Shown here piece by piece: positions 1-11,000 of a stretch of 29,563 nt of DNA (positions within the stretch are counted from its first letter, which is position 1; every line of letters starts with the position of its first letter). The position numbers were made by a program, and so were the translations under genes. Under the pieces are notes generated by a model that saw only the letters and a program-made list of their open reading frames with translations, made no database searches and was not told the DNA's origin. Origin of the DNA: RGIG9379 sp031553005 (GTDB lineage: Bacteria; Bacteroidota; Bacteroidia; Bacteroidales; Paludibacteraceae); the NCBI GenBank assembly GCA_031553005.1, contig JAVBMA010000037.1, positions 1-29,563 on the forward strand, in the 5' to 3' direction.

Positions 1-30
1 AATAAATGCCTGAAATATGTTGTTAAATAT

Positions 31-155
31 TTACTATCAATTACTATCAATTACTATCAATTACTATCAATTACTATCAATTACTATCAATTACTATCAA
101 TTACTATCAATTACTATCAATTACTATCAATTACTATCAATTACTATCAATTACT
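31..155. repeat. 10-bp tandem repeat, 12 perfect copies
   Basis: Twelve uninterrupted identical copies of TTACTATCAA run from 31 to 150, followed by a partial unit (TTACT) to 155. The array begins 19 bp after the end of rfbB in its transcription direction, in what is probably an intergenic space before the next polysaccharide gene. The unit is not a multiple of three and no reading frame runs through it. Perfect identity between copies suggests recent slippage expansion, so copy number probably varies between strains. Degenerate relatives of the same word lie near 16226-16285, upstream of ilvN. Confidence 0.97.
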
Positions 156-173
156 TATTTGTGCTTTAGCTTT

Positions 174-1238
174 TTATTTCCCGGAATACATTTTTTCATA
201 ATACTTTTCGTAATCTCCGCTGGTGACATTGTCCATCCATTCCTGATTACCCAAATACCAACGGACGGTTTTTTCGATTCCTTCTTCGAATTGCAAACTC
301 GGCTCCCAGCCAAGTTCATTTTTAAGCTTGGTGGAATCTATAGCATAACGTAAATCGTGTCCAGCTCTGTCGGTAACGTATGTTATTAATTTTTCACTTG
401 TTCCTTCCGGATTTCCAAGCAGCTTGTCTACTGTTTTAATAATGACCTTGATCAGGTCGATATTTTTCCATTCGTTAAAACCGCCGATGTTATAGGTGTC
501 AGCAACTTTGCCTTTGTGGAAAATAATATCTATTGCACGGGCGTGGTCTACAACATAAAGCCAGTCGCGCACGTTTTCGCCTTTGCCGTACACCGGAAGG
601 GGTTTTCCCTGACGGATATTATTTATAAACAACGGAATCAGCTTTTCAGGAAATTGGTAAGGCCCGTAATTGTTACTGCAATTGGTTACAATGGTCGGCA
701 ATCCGTAGGTGTCGTAAAATGCACGTACGAAATGGTCGCTTCCTGCCTTGCTTGCCGAGTAGGGGCTATGCGGATCGTATTTGGTTGTTTCTTTGAAATA
801 GCTTCCGTCAAACGAGAGGGTTCCATATACTTCGTCCGTAGAGATATGATAAAAAAGTTTATCCTGAAAATTACCGTCCCAATATGATTTGGCAGCTTGA
901 AGCAGGCTCAATGTGCCTATTACGTTTGTCATTGCAAAAGTAAAGGGGTCTTTAATGCTCCTGTCTACATGGCTTTCGGCGGCAAGGTGGATAACCCCGT
1001 TAATGTCATACTGTTTGAAAAGGTTTAGCATTTGGTCAAAATCGCAAATGTCGGCTTTTTCAAAAGTATAATTCGGATAGTTTTCTATATCCTTGAGATT
1101 TGCGAGATTGCCGGCATAGGTAAGTTTGTCGAGATTGATGATATGGTAATCCGGATATTTGGCTACAAACAATCTTACTACATGTGAACCAATAAAGCCG
1201 GCGCCTCCGGTGATCAGAATATTTTTTTTGTAATTCAT
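174..1238 (-). CDS. rfbB: dTDP-glucose 4,6-dehydratase
   Basis: 354 residues, full length for RmlB/RfbB. This short-chain dehydrogenase/reductase family enzyme converts dTDP-glucose to dTDP-4-keto-6-deoxyglucose, the committed step towards dTDP-rhamnose and other deoxysugars of surface polysaccharides. Visible motifs: NAD-binding Rossmann GGAGFIGSH with G11, G14 and G17; the RmlB active-site triad T134-D135-E136 in HISTDEVYG; and the SDR Y160-xxx-K164 pair. It follows the UpxY antiterminator gene on the same strand, 310 bp away, and is probably in the same transcription unit, which continues off the left edge. That fits a capsule or exopolysaccharide locus. Start chosen at the ATG just before the Rossmann strand. 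Identity is secure; which final sugar it serves is not visible here. Confidence 0.96.
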   Translation of the reverse strand: MNYKKNILITGGAGFIGSHVVRLFVAKYPDYHIINLDKLTYAGNLANLKDIENYPNYTFEKADICDFDQMLNLFKQYDINGVIHLAAESHVDRSIKDPFTFAMTNVIGTLSLLQAAKSYWDGNFQDKLFYHISTDEVYGTLSFDGSYFKETTKYDPHSPYSASKAGSDHFVRAFYDTYGLPTIVTNCSNNYGPYQFPEKLIPLFINNIRQGKPLPVYGKGENVRDWLYVVDHARAIDIIFHKGKVADTYNIGGFNEWKNIDLIKVIIKTVDKLLGNPEGTSEKLITYVTDRAGHDLRYAIDSTKLKNELGWEPSLQFEEGIEKTVRWYLGNQEWMDNVTSGDYEKYYEKMYSGK

Positions 1239-1390
1239 AACTATGAATATTTTTTCTATTAAATTTTATAATTAGATTTTTTTTAGTTTTTTGTCTAATT
1301 GTTTAAACGGCTAAATCGGTAAAATGGATAAAAATAGATAAAATGATAAGGTAATCGCTCTTGTTTACTCACTTTTAATTCTTCATTCTC

Positions 1391-1433
1391 ACAGGGTGTT
1401 GCCCTGTGCTGGGATATATCGCCCTTTCAGGGC
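1391..1433. repeat. REP-like double hairpin element
   Basis: Two small perfect stem-loops sit side by side: ACAGGG/CCCTGT (1391-1396 with 1402-1407) and GCCCT/AGGGC (1421-1425 with 1429-1433), joined by GCTGGGATATATC. From memory, similar 'GTTGCCCTGTG...ATATATCGCCCTTTCAGGGC' units recur between genes in Bacteroidales genomes, like REP sequences; I cannot check this here. It lies in the 310-bp gap between the UpxY gene and rfbB. The rest of that gap is AT-rich with one more hairpin (1498-1518) and no coding sequence that I can see. Confidence 0.6.
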
Positions 1434-1497
1434 TGGAGGTTTGCTGATTCGGAATCAAAAGTCAAGAATCAGGAACCTGAAATTTACTCGTTTTAAT

Positions 1498-1518
1498 GAT
1501 AAGCGGCAAGCGCTTATC
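1498..1518. repeat. Perfect hairpin GATAAGCG/CGCTTATC
   Basis: An 8-bp perfect stem with the 5-nt loop GCAAG, 31 bp downstream of the UpxY stop codon in the transcription direction. Neither side carries a convincing T-tract, so it is probably not an intrinsic terminator. It could be a processing or pausing site in the polysaccharide transcript, or part of the repeat unit that also holds the double hairpin. Confidence 0.5.
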
Positions 1519-1548
1519 CTACTTTTTAACTTTTCATTCATCATTCTC

Positions 1549-2064
1549 TCAAATCTTTTCTAAATAACTACTTGGTATCTCCATGGAACAGGCAATAATA
1601 TTTTCGAGGCGTACTAATACTTTTTTCTTTTCTCCTACGCGGATTAATTCGCCTTCAACTCCAATAAAAGGTCCGTTTATCACACGTATTTTATCTCCTT
1701 TTTCGAATAACAGATTATTGTCGATTTCTATTTTTCCTTCTGAAAGATCCATTAGAAATATAAAATTTGACATCTGCTTCTCGGGGACTATGAGAAGAGT
1801 CCTTGTCATATAATCGATCATGTATTTTATGAGGAAGCCATGATGATTGGGCAGCGACAAGGCTGTATTTTTATCAGTATAGATAAATATGGTATTGGGA
1901 ATCAGAACAACTTCAACCTTTTTTTTTCGGTCGTTCCGTTGGCGTATTTCCATTCGGGAGGGCAAATAAGATTCGATATTCATTGCTTCCAACCGTTCTC
2001 TTATTGCCTTTTCCTGATTCGCCCTTGTTTTTGCAACAAACCACTGTTTACCGGTTAATTCCAT
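1549..2064 (-). CDS. UpxY-type transcription antiterminator (NusG-like)
   Basis: 171 residues, the usual length for the UpxY/UpdY branch of NusG paralogues. An N-terminal NGN domain spans about residues 6-110 (starting KQWFVAKTRANQEKAI, the typical NusG opening). A C-terminal KOW segment at about 121-152 contains GDKIRVINGPFIGVEG. In Bacteroides, UpxY proteins bind RNA polymerase and prevent early termination in long capsule operons, normally the operon that encodes them. Here the gene starts 17 bp after the stop of the giant surface protein gene and precedes rfbB, so it probably acts on the transcript leading into the polysaccharide genes to the left. Being second, after a 9-kb gene, is unusual because UpxY is typically first. 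Family assignment is strong; the exact target operon is inferred. Confidence 0.9.
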   Translation of the reverse strand: MELTGKQWFVAKTRANQEKAIRERLEAMNIESYLPSRMEIRQRNDRKKKVEVVLIPNTIFIYTDKNTALSLPNHHGFLIKYMIDYMTRTLLIVPEKQMSNFIFLMDLSEGKIEIDNNLLFEKGDKIRVINGPFIGVEGELIRVGEKKKVLVRLENIIACSMEIPSSYLEKI

Positions 2065-2081
2065 GATTTTTACCTATTGTT

Positions 2082-5000
2082 TTATCTTAACAGGGTAAAG
2101 TGTCCGACATAAATCTTATCTATTTCTTCGACGTTGATTTCATACCAATAGTCTGTAGTTGGCATTTTTTTACCGTTATAAGTTCCGTCCCATCCGCCTT
2201 CGGTAGCTTTCATCTCAACCAGTTTCTTTCCAAACCTGTCGTAGATACTTATAACGGCATCAGGGTAGGATTCGGCAAGACCGGGTACTTCCCATGTGCT
2301 ACGCTCATTTTCGTCAGGAGTGAAGTAAGGAGGAGGATTGATAGCCGGAGCATCCAAAGTCGCTTTCTGACTGGCTTCGCATCCGTTGACATCCTTTACG
2401 GTATAGGTATGTAAGCCGTAGCGTTTTACGGTTAATGGATTTTCACCCGTAAATTCTTCGTTGTCGACTTTATACATGAACGGTTCGGTTCCATAACCGG
2501 ATTCAGTTAGAATTTCAACTTCGCGCAGTTTGATATTGACAATTTCGGTGATTCGGGGAGCGCTGGAAATTTCTACTTGCACCTCTTCTTTTATTGCCGG
2601 GCATACGCCATGTTGTAATGTAACTTCATAGGTTGTGGTTGCTTCCGGAGATACTTTCAGCGTTGCACTTTTTCCCAGGATTTCTGTTTCTCCCGATACT
2701 CTCCATTCGTAAAGCGTAGACGATGGCGCGCCACTGATTTTAAGTTGTACATTGTCGCCTTCGCACATTATGACATTTTCAGGCATTGTGTATTCTACCG
2801 GTTGTTCTACCGTTACAAGAATGTAGTCGGTTTGCTCACATTTCCCTGCCTGGCTTATTGTAAAGTTATATTGTACACCCGACGGATTATATTCGGGGCT
2901 TACGCTGATTGCCATTCCTGTAAGGCTTCCGGATACGATTGTATTGTCTGCCGTCCAAGCTATGGTTGCATCGCTTGGAGAGAGGTTGCTTATGCCAATC
3001 TCAATTGTTCCGCCTTCACATACGGTTGCATCAACTGTTTTCAGATAAGTAGCAGGAGGGTAAACTTCAATTTTTATCTCTTCGCTGTATACCGTTTGCG
3101 GATTGCTTGTTGTGGCATATTCAACGGTAACTCTATAAGTTGTCGTTACAAGAGGAGATACGGTTTGATTGACAATATTTCTACTTATCTCTTGATATAT
3201 TCCTCCTTCTTTTTTGGCTTCCCATTTGATAGTGTATGCCGACGGAGTGAGTATATGTCCGGTTCCAGTGGTATCGGCAGCCAGTTTTACATTATCGTCT
3301 TGACATATTTGTGTTTTTTCGGATGTGAGGCTAACATTTATTTTTGCGTCTACTTTTACCGTAACTTCTTCGGTTGTGCTACAATACCCGTTTGCACTGA
3401 CTTCAACCTCCCATGTCTGGTCTGCTTGTACATTTGTTAGTGTCAGCGGATTTCCGCTATTTGCTGTTGCCCCGTTTGTCCATGTAATGGTTGCCGATGC
3501 CGGAACTATGTTTTCTATTGTTAAGTCTTGGTTTTCGCCCCTGACTACAATGTATTCGCTTTGTCCGGCAGCAAAGCTGGTGTACGGCATAACGGCGAGT
3601 TGCTGGTTATCGCTATGTGCAGTTTGCGGCAATGTGCATATTCCGTTGCTTACCTCATAGCTATATTCTCCGGCATCGTTTTGTGTTGTTGCCGCAATCG
3701 TAAGGGTTGTCAATCCACTATAAGCAGTAAGTTCAACACCGTCCTTATACCAACGGATATAGCTTCCCGGCATTGACGAATCATAACCTGTTATGGTTAC
3801 GGTAGCTTCTGTCTGGCTGCCTTCGCATTTTGGTGTGGCAAAGTCACTCCAGTCTGCTGTTACAGCCAACGGATATACTTCAACAACGATTGTATCACTT
3901 ACCGGGCATTGGTTTTCGTAGTTTACAATATAGGTTGTTGTTGCGTCCGGTTGTACGCTTATTGTCCTGCCGTTAGCCGGAGTCATAGAAGCATCAGCCG
4001 GAGTGCTTGTCCAGGCAAAGCTTGAATTGTCGGTCGATGTATGGGTTACAGTTATTTGAATAGGAGAGAGTCCGCAGGTTTTATATGTTTTTATTCCTGC
4101 TGCCGGATTTACGGTTGTTCCGTCTACTGTTATAGCTCCGTCTCTTTCCGGTTTGATGATGTCGACAGTTATACGTGCTGTTTTTTCGCAACTTCCTGAT
4201 GTTACGGTTACTTCATATTCTGTTGCTGCCGTAAGGGCAGTTGTTGTAAGAGTTGATGATGTTTCGCTTGGAATTGCAGTAAACGCTGTTGTTGTTCCGG
4301 CAGGGCGGGAACTCCAAGAGTAGGTTTCCGTTTCCGTTGCGGTTGTTGCGATAGTTGCGGAGATAGTTGCGGTTGTACCTGAGCATATTTGTTGGTCGCC
4401 GCTTAGGCTTACTCCCAATGTATCTATCGTATAATCATAAGTTTCCTCTTCACTTTTACAGTATCCTGCAGCTTCGGCATATATGGTCAGTATACCGCTT
4501 GTAATACCCGCTTGAGGAATGAGGTCTTGTTTTTTTGCTGTTGTTGTGTTAACGCCTTCTGTCCAAGTGTATTTTGCACCGGTTATGCTGCTGTTTGCCA
4601 CAAGTGTGGTTTGCTCGCAATTGCGGGTTTCGCTTATTTCCAAATCTACGGTTGTCAGCATTCTGATTTTTAGCGTGTCATAGGCTGTACATTGGTTTTC
4701 AAATTGAAGGTAAACCTCTGTATCCGTTGTCGGAGTTATTTGTATCGTATTTGTCGTATTTCCCGGCTCTGTACTCCATTGGAAACCTGCACTGCCTGTT
4801 GTTTCATAATCGGCTACAATTGTAAGTTCTTCTCCGCAACTTCCGTATGTTTTTGGCATTCCGTTCAGTTCTTCCCCGTTTACGGTGAATGTTCCTTTGA
4901 GTTCGCCGCTTCCTTCGGTTACCGTATGAGTGGTGTCTTTAGTACAATACGGTGTTGATACCGTTACGGAATAAACACCCGGCCCGGCTTCAATTTGAGA

Positions 5001-8000
5001 GGTCGTCTCAGTTTGAGTAATTCCGTCTTTCTTCCATTGGTATGTGTAGGTTGGAGTTGCTTCCGTGCTTGCCGGAACAACCGTTATTGTTGTTGTTCCT
5101 CCCGGACATACGCTAGGAGAGCCTTTTACCGTAAGTTCCATATCTATAATACCGAACGGTACATTTAACGGTTCGGATGCACAGGCATCAGGGGCGGTTG
5201 CTTTTACTGTTGCAATTCCCTGCATTATACCTAATGACTTATTGATAGCAAAAGTTGCTCCTGTGTGGGTTATCCCTTCATCTTTGATTTCCCATTCATA
5301 GACCGCATTGTTTGTCGTTGTAGAGTTGGCTGTGAGTTCGACGCTTCCGCATAGGGTATCGGTTACCACTTCAATTTTCATCGGTTGGGCGATAACTATT
5401 GTTATACTGTCTACCGCTTCGCACTTCTTGGTAAAGTTTACATAGTATGTAGTAGTTACGCTTGGCGATATGGATAGGCTTGCACCTGAACTAATCATAG
5501 TGGCATCTGTGGGAATAGCACTCCATACATAGTCTGTTGCCGGGTCTGTAATGTGGGTGGTAGTCAGGGTTGCAACCGTGTTCGGACAAATGCTGTCCAG
5601 CCTGTCGGATACCGGATTGCCGTTTAACTCGAATCCTCCGCCTGTCAGGTTCGCGCTTCCGAAGGTAACATTGATTGTATCGTTGGCGGTGCAATTGCCA
5701 ACTTTTGCATTTACGTAATATTGACCGTCAGAGTTTACGGTAATGGTTCGGGTGGTTTCTCCTGTATTCCACTTATATTCATCGGCTACTCCTGCGTCTA
5801 TTGTCAGGTCGTCGCCTATACACAATGATTGGTCTTCTCCTAAATCAAGCTCTATAGCTGCTGCTACCGTTACGTTTATGGTATCGCTTACGCTACATTC
5901 TCCGGAGGTTAACTTTACAAAATATTCACCGCTTGCATCAACGGTTATTGTTTGTGTAGTTTCTCCTGTGCTCCATTCATATTCATCAGCTATTCCTCCG
6001 TCTAATAATAGAGTCTCTCCGTAGCAAATTGTGGTATCATTGCCTAATGATGCAACAATAGCCGCCGCTACCGTTACGTTTATGGTATCGCTTACGCTAC
6101 AGTTTCCTGAGATTAATTTTACAAAATATTCACCGCTTGCATCAACGGTTATCGTTTGTGTGGTTTCACCTGGGCTCCATTCATATTCATCGGCTACTCC
6201 TCCGTCTAATAATAGAGTCTCTCCATAGCAAATTGTGGTATCGTTGCCTAATGATGCAACGAGAGCAGCTGCTACCGTTACATTTATGGTATCATTTGCA
6301 CTACAACTTCCCGAGATTAATTTTACGATATACTCACCGCTTGCATCAACAGTAATTGTTTGTGTAGTTTCTCCGGTACTCCATTCATATCCGGATGCTG
6401 TTCCACCGTCTAATAACAAGGTTTCTCCATAGCAGATTGTAGTATCGTTGCCTAATGATGCAACCAAAGCCGCTACAACCGTAACGTTTACGGTATCGCT
6501 TGCAGGGCATGCGCCGGCAATGATATTTAGAATGTATTCGCCTTCAGTATCTACTACAAGCGAGTCTTTCGTACTGCCATCGTTCCATTCGTAGAAGTCC
6601 GCAGCTATATTGGTTTTCAATGTGGCTGTTTCTCCGGCACATAGAGTTATGTCTGTTCCCAGATTTAATGCCGGTACGGTATCGACTTTCAATGTTACTG
6701 ATTTGCTTTTTACAAAACATGTTTCGTCGCTTATATCGTAAGTGGTTACACTATATTTTCCTGCTTTTTTAATATGAATGCTATCGGTTTTGGTTGCACT
6801 GCCCATGCTTACGCCATCAAGGAAAAACTCATACATGTAGGTTCCTTTAGGGCTTGCTTTTGCTTTTAATACGGTACTGTCTGTTTCGCAGATTATAGCG
6901 GATTTTAAACTGACGGATACGGAATCCAATGCGCATTCGGTAGCGCCACATTCCACAGTGTTTAATACTTTAAGCGTGTCAAGGCCGTAAACGGTAGCTA
7001 AACCGTAGTTATTAATGAAGTTGTTGCAAGAAACGACTTCAGCCTCGAAAGTATATTTTATAGAATCGTTTGGAGCCATAGCCGTGGCAACGGTAGTCGC
7101 TATCGTTGGCCATGTGATGTAATTTTTAGCTTGATTCCAAACACCGCCGTCTGATATATTCGTTATATTGCTTAATTCATCCGGAAGGTCGTCGTATAAT
7201 GTAATGTCAAATGCATAATCCAACTCTGAAATATAGGAAGATAATACCGTATTCGAGTTGCCGTTACTGTTTACATACATACCAAAATAGCCGGGGCCTG
7301 CGGAGCTTAGTCCTGTCCAGTCTTTTACAACGTTTATCCACTCTTCTTCGGCATCATTGATGTACATGTACAAATGGTCTCCATTCAGCACAAACTTAAA
7401 GGTCGGAGCATTGTAATCGCCCGGAAATGACAACACGTCTGCCCATGATTGTCCCTCTTTTGCAATCAAAGTTCCGTCATTATATAATTCATAACCGAAG
7501 TTGTTCTTACCGTCTTTGTTAACCATCATTTTCATGCAAACACCCTTGAAGTTGGCTTGCCCGGGTGTTCCGCTGATATATCTCATTACAAAATAGAGTT
7601 CTTGTGTAGACGATGGAGTGCCTCCGATTGTAAATGTTACCGAACCATCTTTACCGTAAGACTTTTCCTGGGCAAAAAAGTAAGGGCCGGAACCGGTTGT
7701 GCTGAGTCTCATTCCTCCTGTTCCTACGGCAGCTACTGTTCCCGAGCCCAGCGCTTTCCATCCCGATTGGGTAGTACAGTTAGCATCAACGCGTGTGCCT
7801 TCGGTATTTTTAAATTTTAATTCGTAGGTAATGATTTCACCTATTTCCGCAAATTTCTTGTCGGCAGACTTAAACAGTGATTCCTGCGGGTCAATAACCG
7901 GAGGAAGTTCGGCGCATGTGGTCATTAATTCAACCCGCGACGAATCCGGAGAATCTGTGTCTGATGATATCCAGGCAACATTGAAATAGTAAGTATCTTC

Positions 8001-11000
8001 GGCATCGGGACAGCCTAAATCCCTTGCTTTACAGATATAAATCAGTTTGTCTTTTTCGCCTACTAACATTTCCGGAATAGTCCATTTGACAATACCTGTA
8101 TATCCGGCGGATTTTGGATTTGCAGCAGGAGTATAAGTTGCTTCAATCTTCAAACCAAGGCTGTCTTTCCAACCCACCCATTCCAACTCGTATGGAATGG
8201 TATCGAGAACTGTTACGTTGTAGGCTTCTCTTCCCGGAAGTGGTCCGTTACCTTGTATACGGCGCCAAGTGTAACCGTCGAACTCTTCTACCAGAACCTT
8301 ATTAAAAGAATTTACTGAAGTAGGGGAGCAGACATGGCGAGCATAGTTATTAATAGGAACTTCAACTTGGGTTGCCCAACCCGGAGAAATAGGAGAGTAT
8401 ACTTCATCTTGTCCGGCGATGCTGTTAATAGCAACGTTGGAAGAGTAAGACCAGTCGTCTTGTACCCGGGTAGTAAGTTCCTGAGCCGGATTGGATTTTA
8501 ATGCCGCACGGATAAAGCCGGGGCCTTTCACTCCTTTATGTAAAAGGTAATCGGAATCCAGCTTGTCATAAACATGGGTTGCCGGAGCCGTCAGGACATC
8601 GGCAAAACGAATCATTAAACGTTGATTCCATTTCCCGTTAGCATCGGAGCCTACCGGGATTTTCTGGTAAGCAAAAGAAATCTTATTCGGAGCCGGATTA
8701 TATCCGTATTTATCCAAGTCATTTTGGTTGTCGACACTAAAGTCCCAGCCGGTTGGGTTTGTCGGAGAGTAAAGTCCAATAGCCGCCGCATCATACATAA
8801 AGTACGAAACGCGGTAGTTGTTCATATTGATATAAGCCTCAGGCGCATCGTGCCAGAAACGATAATATTGATAGAACGTATAAGCCGCTCCGCTCATCAT
8901 GTAATTTCCATAAGACAAGCGCACATTATCCCTACCTCCGTTCAACCACGATGATTCTCCTTCCGATGAGTTTTCAAAATCAACGGTGAAACTAACTACG
9001 TCACCGGGATTCATACTGGTACGTGAAGCGCTTTTCTTTATTTTCAGGGTACGGTTGGCAAGGATATCCACACAGTTGCGTTCCATGGTGTATGTCGCGT
9101 GGTTAGGATATTCATTGCTTACCCAGTTGTCAAAATTGCTGCCCGAAATTGTACTGGTCAGGCATATTCTTGGATTTAAAGTGTCTTTAGCAACGACAAT
9201 AAATGAAACGGAGTCGATAGTTGCATTCAAGCCTCCGGAAACGAAACCGGGAACAGAACCTATGTTCCATACAATTTTATTGCCGGATAACGTTCCGCCT
9301 TTGGTTGCGCTGACAAATTCATAATTAGGATCAAGTTCCGTCGTAACAACAACGCCGTTTGCATTATCCGAACCATAATTTCGGTATTGAACCGTATATT
9401 CGATTTTGTCTCCCTGATAAGCATAGGTCTTATCTACAGACATATAAACTTTCATGTTGGCTTGCTTCACCATATCGCGGGGGGCATGCAGGTTACCCGA
9501 ACAAGTCAAGAGGCCTAATACCCTGAACCATCCGTGAAAATATTTCGGCGTACTCAGTATATATCTTTCATCCTCTGTCATTCCATTTGACTTTGCGGAG
9601 GCATCATCCCAGACTAATTCGGACTGACGGTACATATCTGCAATAAATTCCAAGTCTTCGGAAGCAACAGCGGCAGCGGCACTCGCGCCTAATGTGTAGT
9701 TTGACCCGGCAGCCATCATCACTGTTCCATTCATATTATAAGCCTGCTGAATTTGGCAGACACCCCACCAGGAGGGCTGGCCGGGGTCGGGAGATGCTCC
9801 CATCTTCTTGCAGACCTGTGCGCCGCCGAGGCCGTCTGTCGGATTTTTCAGGAATTTAGAATGGCGTTGCGCCATATCATATTCATAAGAGTTACTTCCT
9901 CCTATAACCTGATGGGTAACAGGATCCCAATTAGTTGTCGGATTGCCATGCCACACGTAGTTTAATATATGCCGCCATGCAAAACGGAAATCCTCTCCCG
10001 AGTTAAATGCTGAAAATGAAAAATCTGTGTCAGAAGAGCTGGAGACTTTCCCTATTGATGCAATATATCCTTTGTTATATGCTTGTCCCATAAGCCAATC
10101 GGACGAGGCTTCGGCTCTTTTGAACTGATTAATCTGCCAATTTGTACCGTTTCCGTCTCCATTTTCCAACCAATGGGCAAATTCATTGAAGTATGACGGC
10201 GCATTGTAGTCAATGTATGTTGTACCATATTGGCTCATAAGGTTCGGGGTGCTTCGCGCCCAAGGGTATGTTGTTTGGTTAAATCGCCATTGAGTTAATT
10301 CTCCCCACGTATTTCCACTTTTTACATATCCGTCTATACCGATATCACCACACAAATATCCGGAGATTTGACCGCTACCTTTGTCTATCTGAGGTAGGGT
10401 GTCAACTAATGCTTTTATCATTCTTTCGGCGGCATCTTTATATGAAATAGGGTTTCCGCAAGCGTCTTTTACTTGTACTCCGTTATGGTACATAAACTCA
10501 CCCCATTGCTTATAGGCAATCAATAAACCCATAGCCATATCAAAATCACCGTCTGTAGCCGAGTGGGTTAAGCCATCATTTGCTGCCGTGTTTTCATTTG
10601 CTTCCCATCCCGGCAAATAGGGGCCGGATTCTTGACCGGGGCGTAGATTCTGGCAATCTTTGTATTTGACTACATTACTCAAACGGTTATCATGCATCCA
10701 CATCCACAAACCGTTAAAGGTTGGTTGGTCGGCAAACATGGCGGCTGCCAAAAGGATATAACCGTCACCTTCGGAACAAAAAGTTCCGTAATTTCCCTGT
10801 ACATTGTCCGAATTAAACGTAATATAAGGTACATTACAGTGCGTTCCACCCTCATACCGACATCTGTGTGTCATAATCTCGTATGCTTCGCGCATTGTTT
10901 TTTCCATGTCGGCATGCGTAACACCTTCGGCGTTATATTTTGCCAAAGTCTTACCTGCTTTATACTCTAAGAATTGCGGAAATGGAAATGCCGGATTTCC

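Noticed and set aside
31..155. CRISPR array
   Set aside because: The units are 10 bp, contiguous and without spacers, so this is a simple tandem repeat.
2745..3440. Long plus-strand open frame (231 codons) opposite the giant gene
   Set aside because: Antisense shadow of the Thr/Ser/Val-rich repeat domains, whose codon bias suppresses stops on the opposite strand; the minus-strand frame has clear domains and a sorting signal.
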